Below, piece by piece: positions 53,180-62,381 of a stretch of 64,000 nt of DNA; the stretch's first letter is position 1, and every line of letters begins with the position of its first letter. The notes under the pieces were generated by a model. The model searched no databases. It worked only from the letters and a program-made list of their open reading frames with translations, and was not told the origin of the DNA. Both the position numbers and the translations under genes were made by a program. Source of the DNA: Streptomyces sp. H27-H5 (lineage in GTDB: Bacteria > Actinomycetota > Actinomycetes > Streptomycetales > Streptomycetaceae); assembly GCF_026627505.1 (NCBI RefSeq), contig NZ_JAPNLK010000002.1:62001-126000 (forward strand), written 5' to 3'.

Positions 53180-53665
53180 ATGCGCCACATCCGAATATCC
53201 ATGCCCGCGGCGGCGGCCGTCCTCACGGCGGCCGTGCTCTTCTTCGCCGCCGGCAGCCCCGCGCCCGACACGGCCCCGCAGTCGCCGGTCGCCGCCTCGG
53301 TGGCGAACCAGGAACTGGCGCCGGGCAGCCGGGGCAGCGCCTACGTGTCCACCCACCTGTACTTCGGCACCGGGCGGCACAACGGCAACCCGCCGATCAC
53401 CGAGGCGCAGTTCGACAAGTTCGTCACCGACGTGATCACCCCCCGCTTCCCGTCCGGCCTCACCCTCCAGGAGGCCCGCGGCCAGTGGCGGGACAAGGAG
53501 GGCGACATCAACCGGGAGAAGTCCTACGAGCTGACGGTCCTCTACCCGGTGGGCGAGGCCCGGGCGCGGGACGCCGACATCGAGTACATCCGCCGCCTCT
53601 ACTGCAAGACCTGGGAGCTGGAGTCCGTGGGCCGCGCCGACGCGCTGGTCCGCGCCGACTTCTGA
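53180..53665 (+). CDS. DUF3574-family exported protein
   Basis: A 161-residue protein with an N-terminal signal (MPAAAAVLTAAVLFFAAGSPA). The mature part has STHLYFGTGRHNGNPPITEAQFDKFVTDVITPRFPSGLT, then GQWRDKEGDINREKSYELTVLYP and YCKTWELESVGRADALVRADF, the full pattern of DUF3574. No function is known to me. It probably has its own promoter; a GC-rich hairpin follows. Confidence 0.85.
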   Translation: MRHIRISMPAAAAVLTAAVLFFAAGSPAPDTAPQSPVAASVANQELAPGSRGSAYVSTHLYFGTGRHNGNPPITEAQFDKFVTDVITPRFPSGLTLQEARGQWRDKEGDINREKSYELTVLYPVGEARARDADIEYIRRLYCKTWELESVGRADALVRADF

Positions 53666-53672
53666 CGGGGCC

Positions 53673-53699
53673 CGGGCCCGGCCCGCGGGTCCGGGCCCG
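53673..53699. terminator. terminator after the DUF3574 gene
   Basis: Perfect 9-base stem CGGGCCCGG / CCGGGCCCG with a self-pairing loop CCCGCGGGT, eight bases after the stop codon. Confidence 0.65.
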
Positions 53700-53827
53700 A
53701 CCGTCCCCGCCGCGCCGGGGCGCCCGGTCGGGGCGCCCCGCCCCGGTGCGACCGCAGCGCCCCGGGGCGAGCCCTCGGTTAGGGTGATTCGGAAGGAAAC
53801 AGGCCCACCAGCGACGAGGTCGGTGCG

Positions 53828-55897
53828 TTGGACACTTACCGGTCGACGAGCGAGGTGCCGGACCCGCCGGTGGCGACGGTCGGCTATGCGGGAGTGCTCC
53901 GCGAGCTGCTGCCGATCGCCCTGTGGCGGGAGGACGCCGACGGCCGCGTCGTGGAGTGGTCGCTGGCCGCACAGGACCTGCTCGGCCACCGCCCCGAGGA
54001 CATCCTCGGCCGCCCCGGCACCGCGGTCCTGGTCCCCGACGCCAACCGGGAGCTGGCCGACGACCTGACCCGGCGGGTCCAGGCGGGCGAGACCGTCGTC
54101 GGAACCCTTCCCGTGCGCCACCGGGACGGGCACCGCGTGACGATGGAGATGTGGATCGTGCCCGCCGCCGACCCGCAGGGGCGCACGGGCGCCCTGCTCA
54201 TCGCCGTGGAGACCTCCGACGTCCTGCACATGCGGGACTCCCTCGTCGCCCTCCAGAGCCTCTTCACCCAGTCCCCGATAGGCCTCGCCACCCTCGGCCC
54301 CGACCTGCGGTTCCTGCGCGTCAACGACGCCCTCGCCCGGATGAACGGGGTCTCCGCGGCGGCGCACCTCGGCCGCCGCCTCACCGAGGTGGTCCCCGGG
54401 GTCAACGCGGTGGCCCTGGAGGCCACGATGCGCCAGGTCCTCGACGGGGGCACCGCCGTCGTCGACGTCCGCCGCACCGGCCGCACCCCCGCCGACCCCG
54501 ACCACGACCGGACGTGGTCCTGCTCGTACGCCCCGTTGCTCGACGGGAGCGGGCGCAGGCTCGGCCTGATCGCCTCCCTCATCGACATCACCGAGGGCCA
54601 GCGGGCCCAACTGGAGGCCGAACGCGCCCGGACCCGCTTCGCCCTCCTCGCCGAGGCAGGCACCCGCATCGGCACCACCCTCGACCTCAGCCAGACCGCC
54701 CGGGAGATCGTCGACCTGCTCGTGCCCCAGCTCGCCGACTCGGCCGACGTACAGCTCCTGGAAGCCGTCCTCGACCCCGACGAGTCGACCGGCGGGACCT
54801 CCGCGCGCGGCCTCCTGCGCCGACTGGCCGCCGGCTTCCCCGACCCGACCGCGCCCACCGCGAAACTCGTCGCCGGGCAGACCTTCCAGGTCCCGGTCGG
54901 GACCGTGTACGAACGGGTCATCTCCGACGGCCGGCCCATGAACCTCTACCTCTCCGACATCCCGGCGCTGATCACCGACCCGCGCGCCGAGCCCCTGCGC
55001 GACTACCTCGCCACCCTGGGGTCGGCGCGGCTGGTCCCGCTGGTCGCGCGCGGCAAGGTGCTCGGCGCCGTGGCCGTGACCCGGGTGCGCGAACGCGAGC
55101 CCTTCGACGAGCAGGACTGCGTGCTCGTCGACGAGCTGGTGGCCCGCGCCGCCCTCAACATCGACAACGCCCGCATGTACACCACCCAGCGCCAGGCGGC
55201 CCTCACGCTCCAGCGCAGCCTCACCAACAGCGCCCTCCCCGAGGTCACCGGCCTCGAACTCACCGGCCGCTACCTGCCCGCCAGCGACCACGACGTGGGC
55301 GGCGACTGGTACGACGTCATCCAGCTGGCCGGCGGACGGACCGGCCTGGTCATCGGCGACGTGATGGGCCACGGGATCCACGCCGCGGCCGTCATGGGCC
55401 AGCTCCGCACCTCGGTGCGGACCCTCGCGCGGCACGACGTGCCGCCCGCGCTGATGCTCCGCTCCCTCGACGCGGTGGTCGCCGACCTGGGCGAGGACGA
55501 GATGGCCACCTGCGTGTACGCCGTCCTCGACCCGGCCGGCGGGGGCTGCGAGATCGCCCGCGCCGGCCACCCGCCGCCCGCCGTCGTCACCGCCGACGGC
55601 ACGGTCACCTTCCTCGACGGACCGCCCGGGACCCCGCTGGGCACGGGCGGGCAGGACTTCCGCACCGAGGAGGTGTCGTTGCCCCCGGGGACCCTGCTGG
55701 CGCTGTACACCGACGGTCTGATCGAGTCCCGGGACTCGGACCTCGACCACGGAATGGAACGGCTGGCCCGCGCCCTCGGGCAGGCGGGACGGCCCCTGGA
55801 ACAGCTCTGCGACGGGATCCTGGACCTGCTGCCCGCCGCCCCGCAGGACGACGTGGCCGTCCTGCTGGCCCGTACGGCGCACACCCCGCCCGCGTGA
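53828..55897 (+). CDS. SpoIIE-family serine phosphatase with two PAS domains and a GAF domain
   Basis: A 689-residue PP2C-type phosphatase. PAS 1 (about 20-130; LLPIALWREDADGRVVEWS, LGHRPEDILG), PAS 2 (about 145-265; FTQSPIGLATLGPDLRFLRVND), GAF (about 275-445; FALLAEAGTRIGTTLDLSQTA, RALNIDNARMYT-like AALNIDNARMYTTQR) and PP2C_SIG (about 455-685; ASDHDVGGDWYDVIQ, GDVMGHGIHAAAVMG, CEIARAGHPPP, LALYTDGLIESRD). Such proteins regulate anti-sigma antagonists by dephosphorylation. The start is TTG at 53828 after GAGG. There is no ATPase kinase domain and no membrane helix. It is convergent with a larger relative. Confidence 0.92.
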   Translation: MDTYRSTSEVPDPPVATVGYAGVLRELLPIALWREDADGRVVEWSLAAQDLLGHRPEDILGRPGTAVLVPDANRELADDLTRRVQAGETVVGTLPVRHRDGHRVTMEMWIVPAADPQGRTGALLIAVETSDVLHMRDSLVALQSLFTQSPIGLATLGPDLRFLRVNDALARMNGVSAAAHLGRRLTEVVPGVNAVALEATMRQVLDGGTAVVDVRRTGRTPADPDHDRTWSCSYAPLLDGSGRRLGLIASLIDITEGQRAQLEAERARTRFALLAEAGTRIGTTLDLSQTAREIVDLLVPQLADSADVQLLEAVLDPDESTGGTSARGLLRRLAAGFPDPTAPTAKLVAGQTFQVPVGTVYERVISDGRPMNLYLSDIPALITDPRAEPLRDYLATLGSARLVPLVARGKVLGAVAVTRVREREPFDEQDCVLVDELVARAALNIDNARMYTTQRQAALTLQRSLTNSALPEVTGLELTGRYLPASDHDVGGDWYDVIQLAGGRTGLVIGDVMGHGIHAAAVMGQLRTSVRTLARHDVPPALMLRSLDAVVADLGEDEMATCVYAVLDPAGGGCEIARAGHPPPAVVTADGTVTFLDGPPGTPLGTGGQDFRTEEVSLPPGTLLALYTDGLIESRDSDLDHGMERLARALGQAGRPLEQLCDGILDLLPAAPQDDVAVLLARTAHTPPA

Positions 55898-55934
55898 CGC
55901 GGCGCGGCTCCGTCGCCGGGCCCCCGCGCCACCG

Positions 55935-58727
55935 TCACCAGGCCAGGCCCTCCAGCTCGTCCAGGTCCAGCGTGAGGGCCGCCAGCGGCTCCGCCGGGTT
56001 CCCGGTCAGCGGGAGCTCCGCCCAGATCACCTTCCCCCGCTCGGTGTACCGCGTGCCCCACCGCTCCGCGTACTGCGCGACGAGGAACAGCCCCCGGCCG
56101 CCCTCGTCGGTGGTGGCCGCGTACCGCAGGTGCGGGGACGTGCTGCTGCCGTCCGACACCTCGATGATCAGTGTCCGGTCGCGCAGCAGCCGCACCCGGA
56201 CGGGCGCGCTCCCGTAGCGGATGGCGTTGGTGATCAGCTCGCTGAGGATCAGCTCCGCCGTGAAGGCGGTCTCCTCCAGGCCCCAGGCGGCGATCTGCGC
56301 CGAGCCCGCGTTGCGCACCCGCGACACCGCCGCCGTGTCGCCGGGCACGTCCCATTCCGCGATCCGCCCGGCGTCCAGCCGCCTGGTGTCGGCGATCAGG
56401 AGGGCGATGTCGTCGCTCGGCACCGGGAACAACAGCGTCGCCAGCACGTCGGCGCACGCCTGGTCGGGACTGCGTCCGGGCAGCGACAGGGTTTCGCCGA
56501 GCAGCCGCAGACCGGTGTCGAAGTCCCGGTCGCGGTCCTCCAGCAGGCCGTCGGTGAACAGCGCGAGCCGGCTCCCCTCGGGCAGCATCAGCTCGGTGGT
56601 CTCGAAGGGCATCCCGCCCACGCCCAGCGGCAGCCCGGTCGGCAGCTCGGGGAACTCCACCCGGCCGTCGGGGTGGACCAGCGCCGGCCCGGGATGCCCG
56701 GCGCTCGCCAGCGTGCAGCGGCCCGACACAGGGTCGTAGACCGCGTACAGGCAGGTGGCGCCGGTGACCCCTGCGGCCTCCTCGACGGGCTCGCCGTCCT
56801 GCGCGTCGAGGTCGTTCTCGTTGCGGTCGATCCGGTCGATCAGCTCGTCGAGGTGTCCGAGCAGCTCGTCGGGCGGCATGTCCAGGGTGGAGAAGTTGTG
56901 GACCGCGGTGCGCAGGCGTCCCATCGTCGCCGCCGCGTGCACCCCGTGCCCGACCACGTCCCCGACGACCAGGGCCACCCGCGTCCCCGGCAGCGGGATC
57001 ACGTCGAACCAGTCCCCGCCCACCCCGGCCTTCGCCGGCAGGTACCGAAAAGCGACGTCCACGGCGGTCAGGTCGGGCAGCACCCGGGGGAGCAGGCTGC
57101 GCTGGAGCGTCACGGCGGTGGCGTGCTCGCGGGTGTAGCGGCGGGCGTTGTCGATGGAGACCGCGGCCCGCGCGCCGAGTTCCTCCGCGAAGGACAGGTC
57201 CTCCTCGTCGAAGGCCTCGGGGGTGTCCGCCCGCCAGAAATTGGCCATTCCCAGGACCACCCCGCGGGCCTGGAGCGGTACGGAGATCAGCGAGTGCAGC
57301 CCGTACTCCAACGCGATCCGGGTCCCCTCGGCGTCCTGGGCCCGCCAGCCGAAGGCCGTGCGCAGATCGGAGGCCAGCACCGCGCTGCCCGCGGCGAGGG
57401 CCGCGGCCATCGGCGCCGTCGGCACGACGAACCGGATGACGTCCCCGACCGGCTGGAGCGGCTGGTCCGTGCGGACACCCGACACGGCCGCCCGCCGCAT
57501 CTGCGTGTACGCCCCGGTGGGCACCGAGGGCTCCTCTCCGTGCAGCACCGGTTCCAACAGCTCGACGGTCACGAAGTCCGCGAACCGGGGGACGGCCACC
57601 TCCGACAGTTCCTCCGCGGTCCGCGTCACGTCCAGGGTGGTACCGATCCGCACCCCGGCGTCGTACAGCATCTGGAGCCGGTCCCGGGCCACCTCGGCCC
57701 GGCCGGAGAGCGCGGCGAGCTCGGTGGAGTCCCGCAGGGTCACCACGCTGCCCGAGGGGCGCCCCGCGTACGGCTTGGTACGGCGGACGTTCACCGCGAG
57801 CAGGCGGTCGCCCGCCGGGTGCACCTCGTCCGTCACCACCCGCCCCGACGTCAGCAGGGCCGCCGTACGGGGGTCCAGTCCGAGGTCTTCCACGTGCTGC
57901 TGCTCGGCGTCGGGGGGCAGCCCCAACAGCCGGCGGGCCTCGTCGTTGGCGAGTTGCAGTCGATGGTCGGCCCCGATGATCAGCACGCCCTCGCGCACGG
58001 CGTGCAGCACCGCCTCGTGGTGCTCGTTCATCCGCGCCATGTCGGCGGGACCCAGGCCGCTGGTCTGGCGCCGCAGTCGGCGGCTGACGAGAGCGGCTCC
58101 GCCGGTGCCGAGCACCAGGGCGCCCACCGCGGCGCCGATCAGCAGCGGGAGCTGGTTCTCGACCGCGTCACCGACGTTCTGGATCTCGATGCCGGTGGCG
58201 ACGAGGCCGACGACCGCGCCGCTCGCGTCCCGCACCGGGACCACGGCGCGGACGGCGCTGCTCGGGGCGCCCGTGAAGGTCTCGGTGAAGGACTCGCCCC
58301 GGACGGCACGATCGAGGTCGCCGGTGGCCCGCCGGCCGATCAGCTCGGGCCGGGAGTCGGTGTAGCGCACCCCGTCGGTCTTCAGGACGGAGATGAAGTC
58401 GAGCCCGGAGGCGTTGCGGGCGCCCTCCGCCAGCGGCTGGAGCACGGCCGTCGGATCGGAACTCCTGAGGGCGGCGGGCAGGCCGGGCGCGCGCGCGAAG
58501 GACTCGGCGGCGGCCAGCGAGCGGTTGCGGGCGTCCTGCCGGCTGTCGTACCGGGCCTGGAACACCAGCGCCAGCGCCGCCGCGGCGATCAACATCAGCA
58601 CGATCACGGCCTGCAACGCGAACACCTGACCGGCGACACTGCCCGGGGCCAGGGAGAGACGCGCGAGCAGGCCCGATGGTTGGCCCGCCGGCGGTGATCC
58701 CCGGGGTCGACCCGAACGTCCGGTCAT
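55935..58727 (-). CDS. membrane sensor SpoIIE-family phosphatase with C-terminal anti-sigma-like ATPase domain
   Basis: A 930-residue multidomain protein. Two membrane helices (VFALQAVIVLMLIAAAALAL; LLIGAAVGALVLGTGGAAL) frame an extracytoplasmic sensor of about 150 residues (ESFTETFTGAPSSAVRAVVP, DcuS-like). Then a PAS domain (MNEHHEAVLHAVREGVLIIG), a GAF domain (RIGTTLDVTRTAEEL to ARAAVSIDNARRYTRE), PP2C_SIG (AGVGGDWFDVIPLPG, GDVVGHGVHAAATMG, LALFTDGLLEDRD) and a HATPase_c domain of the RsbW type (AELILSELITNAIRYGSAPV, EVSDGSSTSPHLR, GGRGLFLVAQ). It combines a phosphatase and an anti-sigma-like kinase in one sensor. Probably responds to an external signal. Confidence 0.93.
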   Translation of the reverse strand: MTGRSGRPRGSPPAGQPSGLLARLSLAPGSVAGQVFALQAVIVLMLIAAAALALVFQARYDSRQDARNRSLAAAESFARAPGLPAALRSSDPTAVLQPLAEGARNASGLDFISVLKTDGVRYTDSRPELIGRRATGDLDRAVRGESFTETFTGAPSSAVRAVVPVRDASGAVVGLVATGIEIQNVGDAVENQLPLLIGAAVGALVLGTGGAALVSRRLRRQTSGLGPADMARMNEHHEAVLHAVREGVLIIGADHRLQLANDEARRLLGLPPDAEQQHVEDLGLDPRTAALLTSGRVVTDEVHPAGDRLLAVNVRRTKPYAGRPSGSVVTLRDSTELAALSGRAEVARDRLQMLYDAGVRIGTTLDVTRTAEELSEVAVPRFADFVTVELLEPVLHGEEPSVPTGAYTQMRRAAVSGVRTDQPLQPVGDVIRFVVPTAPMAAALAAGSAVLASDLRTAFGWRAQDAEGTRIALEYGLHSLISVPLQARGVVLGMANFWRADTPEAFDEEDLSFAEELGARAAVSIDNARRYTREHATAVTLQRSLLPRVLPDLTAVDVAFRYLPAKAGVGGDWFDVIPLPGTRVALVVGDVVGHGVHAAATMGRLRTAVHNFSTLDMPPDELLGHLDELIDRIDRNENDLDAQDGEPVEEAAGVTGATCLYAVYDPVSGRCTLASAGHPGPALVHPDGRVEFPELPTGLPLGVGGMPFETTELMLPEGSRLALFTDGLLEDRDRDFDTGLRLLGETLSLPGRSPDQACADVLATLLFPVPSDDIALLIADTRRLDAGRIAEWDVPGDTAAVSRVRNAGSAQIAAWGLEETAFTAELILSELITNAIRYGSAPVRVRLLRDRTLIIEVSDGSSTSPHLRYAATTDEGGRGLFLVAQYAERWGTRYTERGKVIWAELPLTGNPAEPLAALTLDLDELEGLAW

Positions 58728-58736
58728 GAGCCATTT

Positions 58737-59711
58737 CTAACACTGTCGCCGCGGTTTGGGGGTGGCGGAGGCTTCCGCGCGATACGCACGCGGACTCATG
58801 CCGACGTGTGCGGTGAACCGTTGGCGGAAGTTCACCTCGCCGGAGAACCCGGCCCGGCGGGCCACCTCCGCCACCGGATGGTCGGTGCGTTCCAGCAGTT
58901 TGCGGGCCTCGTCCAGGCGGTGGCGCAGGAGCCACTTGTGCGGGGTCGTGCCCGTCCCGGCCGCGAAGTGCCGGGCGAAGGAGCGGGGCGACATGCCGGC
59001 CCAACGGGCCAGCGTGGCCACGTCCAAGGGCTCGTGCAGATGGCGCAGGGCCCGTTCCCGCACGGCCGCGAGCGCCTCGGCGGTACGGTCCGCCGCGGGG
59101 GTGGGCCGGTCCAGGTACTGGGCGTGGTCCCCGGTGCGGAAGGGTCCCGTCACCATGGACCGGGCGATGGCCGCGGCGACCTCCGAACCGTGCGCCTCCC
59201 GGACCAGGTGCAGGCACAGGTCGATGCCGGAGGCCACCCCGGCGGACGTCCAGATGCCCGAGTCCTCCACGAACAGCGGGGCGTCCTCGACCAGCACGCC
59301 GGGATGGCGCTCGGCCAACCGGGGGGCGAGCCACCAGTGGGTGACGGCCCTGCGCCCCTCCAGCAGCCCGGCCTCGGCGAGGATGAACGCCCCGGCACAC
59401 AGCGAGGCCACCGGCACGCCCCGCGCGTGGGCCTCCCGCAGGGCCGCCAACACGGGCTCGGGCGTCGGGTCGGTCGGCTCGGACAGCGCCGGTACGACGA
59501 CCAGGTCGGCGCGGGCCAGCCAGTCCAGGTCCCGGTCGGGCGCCAGCGTCAGCCCGCCGGGCAGGGCGATCGGCCCGGTGTCCAGGGCGCAGCGCCGCAG
59601 CTCGAAGTGCGGGACGCCGGCGCGGCTGCGGTCGGGCCCCCAGACCTCGGTGATGACGGCCAGGTCGAAGGCGCGGATGCCGGGCTGACAGACGATCGCG
59701 ATCCGGTGCAT
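58737..59711 (-). CDS. GlxA-family AraC-type transcriptional regulator
   Basis: A 324-residue regulator. The N-terminal DJ-1/PfpI-like domain (about 1-170) starts MHRIAIVCQPGIRAFDLAVI and has ASLCAGAFILAEAGLLEGRRAVTHWW, in which the nucleophile-elbow cysteine is retained. The C-terminal double HTH is typical AraC: PLDVATLARWAGMSPRSFARHF and HPVAEVARRAGFSGEVNFRQRFTAHVGMSPRAYR. Two ATGs three codons apart are possible; I chose 59711. It is divergent from an isochorismatase-like gene, its likely target. Confidence 0.92.
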   Translation of the reverse strand: MHRIAIVCQPGIRAFDLAVITEVWGPDRSRAGVPHFELRRCALDTGPIALPGGLTLAPDRDLDWLARADLVVVPALSEPTDPTPEPVLAALREAHARGVPVASLCAGAFILAEAGLLEGRRAVTHWWLAPRLAERHPGVLVEDAPLFVEDSGIWTSAGVASGIDLCLHLVREAHGSEVAAAIARSMVTGPFRTGDHAQYLDRPTPAADRTAEALAAVRERALRHLHEPLDVATLARWAGMSPRSFARHFAAGTGTTPHKWLLRHRLDEARKLLERTDHPVAEVARRAGFSGEVNFRQRFTAHVGMSPRAYRAEASATPKPRRQC

Positions 59712-59781
59712 GCCTGCCATTGTGGCAGGATCCCATCGGTTCGGGTCCGCGCCGCCCCTGTCGGGTCCGGCGCCCGCCGCA

Positions 59782-59787
59782 CAGGAT
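59782..59787 (+). promoter_or_regulatory. leaderless -10 element of the isochorismatase-like gene
   Basis: CAGGAT, six bases, then the ATG at 59794; no ribosome binding site. Confidence 0.45.
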
Positions 59788-59793
59788 GAGGCC

Positions 59794-60423
59794 ATGACGA
59801 CGAACGAGAACCCGAACCCGAACGACCCCGCGATCGAGATCGCCGACAACACCGCCCTGGTCGTCGTCGACGTCCAGCGGGGCTTCGACGACGGGTCCTT
59901 CTGGGGCCCGCGGAACAACCCGGAGGCGGAGGCCAACATCGCCGCCCTCATGGACGCCTGGCAGGAGACGGGCCGCCCCGTGGTCCTGGTCCGGCACACC
60001 TCGGTCCTCTCCGGTTCCGTCCTGGCCGAGGACCACCCGGGCCACGCGTTCAAGGACTTCGTACAGGACCGCCGGCACTCGGCCGCCCTGCTGGTCACCA
60101 AGACGGTGAACTCCTCGTTCCACGGCACCCCGGACCTGGCGCGGTGGCTCGACGCGCAGGGCATCGGCGCGTTCGTCGTCGTCGGGATCCAGACGAACAT
60201 GTGCGTCGAGACCACCGCCCGGATCGGCGGCAACCTCGGCTACGACGTGCTCGTCCCCCTCGACGCCACGCACACCTTCGACCTCGAAGGCCCGGACGGT
60301 CTGCGCCTGACCGCCGACGCGCTGACCACCGCCACGGCCGTCAACCTCCACGGCGGCGGTTTCGCCCGCGTGACCACCACCGCCCGGCTCCTCTCCGCGG
60401 CCCGCGGCGCGGTCACCGCGTAG
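59794..60423 (+). CDS. isochorismatase-like cysteine hydrolase
   Basis: A 209-residue member of the isochorismatase/nicotinamidase superfamily. The triad is D26 (LVVVDVQRGFDDGSFWG), K103 (VTKTVNSSFHGT) and C137 (VVGIQTNMCVETTARIG). FWGPRNNPEAEANIA is often seen in members of unknown substrate rather than nicotinamidases, which have a clear metal site. It probably hydrolyses a small amide or a related compound. Divergent transcription from a GlxA-type regulator suggests substrate-dependent control. Confidence 0.9.
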   Translation: MTTNENPNPNDPAIEIADNTALVVVDVQRGFDDGSFWGPRNNPEAEANIAALMDAWQETGRPVVLVRHTSVLSGSVLAEDHPGHAFKDFVQDRRHSAALLVTKTVNSSFHGTPDLARWLDAQGIGAFVVVGIQTNMCVETTARIGGNLGYDVLVPLDATHTFDLEGPDGLRLTADALTTATAVNLHGGGFARVTTTARLLSAARGAVTA

Positions 60424-60455
60424 CCGGGGCGCGGGCTTGTCCCGGGCCGGTGGGG

Positions 60456-60953
60456 TCAGCGATCGGCCCAGGTCACCGCGTAGTACCGCAGCCGGTCGTC
60501 CTCCCGCAGGAACCGCATCCCGGCGGCGGCCATCACCCGCCGGGATGCCGTGTTCTCCCGGTCGGTGTCCCCGTCCACCCCGCGGGCGCCGTGCGCGCGG
60601 GCGTGGTCCAGCAGGGCGCGCAGCGCCTCGGCGGCATGACCGCGTCCCCGGGCCGCGGGGATCAGCCCGAAGCCGACGGTGACCCGTCCGGCGGCGTTCG
60701 CGGGCCCGTGGAACCCGGCCCCGCCGATCGCGACGCCGTCGTCGCGGCGCCGGATCTCGTACGCGCCGAACGGCCCCGGATCGCCGTGCTCGGCGAGCAG
60801 GCGCAGGAACCGCCCCGCCCCCGCCCGGTCCGCGGCGTCCGGGTACCCGGGCCCCCACCGGTCGTCGGGCCGGGGCGTCCCGGACGCGAGGTGTTCGGCC
60901 GAGGCCCGGTCCAGGGGCGCGAGCAGCAGTCGCGCGGTCAGCAGTGTGGTCAC
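60456..60953 (-). CDS. GNAT-family N-acetyltransferase
   Basis: A 165-residue acetyl-CoA-dependent transferase of the RimJ-like type: TARLLLAPLDRASAEHLA at the start, YEIRRRDDGVAIGGAGFHGPAN, VTVGFGLIPAARGRGHAAEALRALLDHA with the R/QxxGxG/A acetyl-CoA loop (RGRGHA), and DTDRENTASRRVMAAAGMRFLRE. GTG start at 60953. The substrate is unknown. It is convergent with the isochorismatase-like gene and follows glycerate kinase on the same strand, separated by a terminator. Confidence 0.88.
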   Translation of the reverse strand: MTTLLTARLLLAPLDRASAEHLASGTPRPDDRWGPGYPDAADRAGAGRFLRLLAEHGDPGPFGAYEIRRRDDGVAIGGAGFHGPANAAGRVTVGFGLIPAARGRGHAAEALRALLDHARAHGARGVDGDTDRENTASRRVMAAAGMRFLREDDRLRYYAVTWADR

Positions 60954-61030
60954 GGCCCCTGCCTACCAGTCGCGCCCGACCGGCCGGTACCGCATTGTTC
61001 GGGCTCCCGGCCCCCGACCCCGACCCCGGG

Positions 61031-61078
61031 CACGCCCGAGGCCCGGCCCCCTACGTCGGGGACCGGGCCTCGGGCGTG
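61031..61078. terminator. terminator of the glycerate kinase gene
   Basis: Perfect 16-base stem CACGCCCGAGGCCCGG / CCGGGCCTCGGGCGTG with a 16-base loop, 12 bases past the stop on the minus strand. Confidence 0.85.
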
Positions 61079-61089
61079 TCTCGCAGGCG

Positions 61090-62238
61090 TCAGAGCACGT
61101 CGGCGGCGATGTTGGCCGCGACCCGCTCCAGCAGGGGACCGGCGTTCGCGATGCACTTCGCGGGGTCCGGCTCGATCTCCGTCAGCGGGTACGCCCGCCG
61201 GATGCCGGCGGCCTGGAGGGCCTCCTGCTCCAGCAGCAGCCGCCCGCACACCGCGACGACCTCCTTGCCCGCCGCGCGCGCCGCAGCCGCCACCCCGGCC
61301 GGGGCCTTGCCGTGCAGGGTCTGCTCGTCCAGCGAACCCTCACCGGTGATGACCAGCGTGGCCCGCTCCAGGGCCGGCGCGAAGCCGAGCACCTCCAGCA
61401 TCAGCTCGATGCCGGGACGGAACGTCGCACCGAGGAGCAGCGCCCCGTAGCCGATGCCGCCCGCGCCGCCCGCGCCCGGCAACACCGCGCACTCGGCGGC
61501 CTTCGGGCCGATCGACTTCTCCAGCACGACCGCGAAGTGCGCCAGCGCCGCGTCGAGCGTCGCCACGTCCTCGGGCGACGCGCCCTTCTGCGGGCCGTAG
61601 ACCGCAGGCGCGCCCTTCGGGCCCGTCAGCGGGTTGTCCACGTCGCTGGCGAGGACGAAGTCCACGTCCGCGAAGCGCGGGTCGACGCCGGACAGGTCCG
61701 CCGAGGCCAGTGACGCCAGGGCGCCGCCGCCGGGACCGACGGGTTCGCCGTTCGCATCCAGGAACACCGCGCCCAGCGCCGCGAGCATGCCCGCGCCGCC
61801 GTCGGTGGTGGCGCTGCCGCCCACGCCGAACACGATCGAGCGGGCGCCCGCGTCCAGCGCCGCCTTCAGCAGCTCGCCCGATCCGTACGTGGTCGCCGTC
61901 AGCGCGGCGAACACGCCCGAAGGCAGCAGCTGGAGCCCGGAGGCCTCCGCCATCTCGACCACCGCGGTTCCGTCGCGCAGCGCGAAAGCAGCCGTGACCT
62001 GGTCACCGAGGGGTCCGGTGACCCGTACCTCCCGGCGTTCGAAACCGGCCGCCACGGCGGCCGCGACCGTACCGTCGCCGCCGTCCGCGACGGGGAGGGT
62101 CTCGATCTCCACGCCCGGGACGGCGCTGCGAAGGCCCGCCGTCACCCGCTCCGCGACCTGCACGGCCGTGAGCGAGCCCTTGAATTTGTCCGCGGCGATG
62201 AGCACGCGCGCGGTCTCAGTTACTGCTCCGTCCGTCAC
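61090..62238 (-). CDS. glycerate 2-kinase (GlxK/GarK type)
   Basis: A 382-residue class I glycerate kinase that phosphorylates glycerate to 2-phosphoglycerate. VLIAADKFKGSLTAVQVAERVTAGL, ETLPVADGGDGTVAAAV, FGVGGSATTDGGAGMLAALG and VITGEGSLDEQTLHGKAPAGVA are the family landmarks. GTG at 62238 follows AAGGG. Glycerate arises from glyoxylate via tartronate semialdehyde, so this could connect to allantoin breakdown, but the intervening enzymes are not in the window. It is divergent from a BCCT transporter. Confidence 0.94.
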   Translation of the reverse strand: MTDGAVTETARVLIAADKFKGSLTAVQVAERVTAGLRSAVPGVEIETLPVADGGDGTVAAAVAAGFERREVRVTGPLGDQVTAAFALRDGTAVVEMAEASGLQLLPSGVFAALTATTYGSGELLKAALDAGARSIVFGVGGSATTDGGAGMLAALGAVFLDANGEPVGPGGGALASLASADLSGVDPRFADVDFVLASDVDNPLTGPKGAPAVYGPQKGASPEDVATLDAALAHFAVVLEKSIGPKAAECAVLPGAGGAGGIGYGALLLGATFRPGIELMLEVLGFAPALERATLVITGEGSLDEQTLHGKAPAGVAAAARAAGKEVVAVCGRLLLEQEALQAAGIRRAYPLTEIEPDPAKCIANAGPLLERVAANIAADVL

Positions 62239-62291
62239 CTTGCTAATCCCTTGCTATCGAACAGTGCAGTCGCGCCCCCATGAGCGTATCC

Positions 62292-62303
62292 GGAGGATCC
62301 TCC
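62292..62303. promoter_or_regulatory. 12-base palindrome in the glycerate kinase-BCCT gap
   Basis: GGAGGATCCTCC, a perfect palindrome between the divergent genes. A shorter GGCCTGGGCC lies downstream. A possible operator, though such GC palindromes also arise by chance here. Confidence 0.3.
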
Positions 62304-62369
62304 TATGCCCATGGGTGGCCTGGGCCACACCCGGCGCGCCATCGCCCTAAATAGGTATATACGCCTGCA

Positions 62370-62375
62370 TAGTGT
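62370..62375 (+). promoter_or_regulatory. leaderless -10 element of the BCCT gene
   Basis: TAGTGT, six bases, then the ATG at 62382. The preceding AATAGGTATATACG stretch is AT-rich. Confidence 0.45.
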
Positions 62376-62381
62376 GGCCGC

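Noticed and set aside
53129..55882. A 917-codon minus-strand frame opposite the first SpoIIE-type phosphatase
   Set aside because: Composition is Gly/Val/Arg/Asp low-complexity with no motif, while the plus strand encodes clear PAS, GAF and PP2C domains.
62292..62303. GGAGGATCCTCC as a definite operator
   Set aside because: It is a perfect palindrome, but short GC palindromes are frequent in this composition and nothing else supports it, so it is listed at low confidence only.
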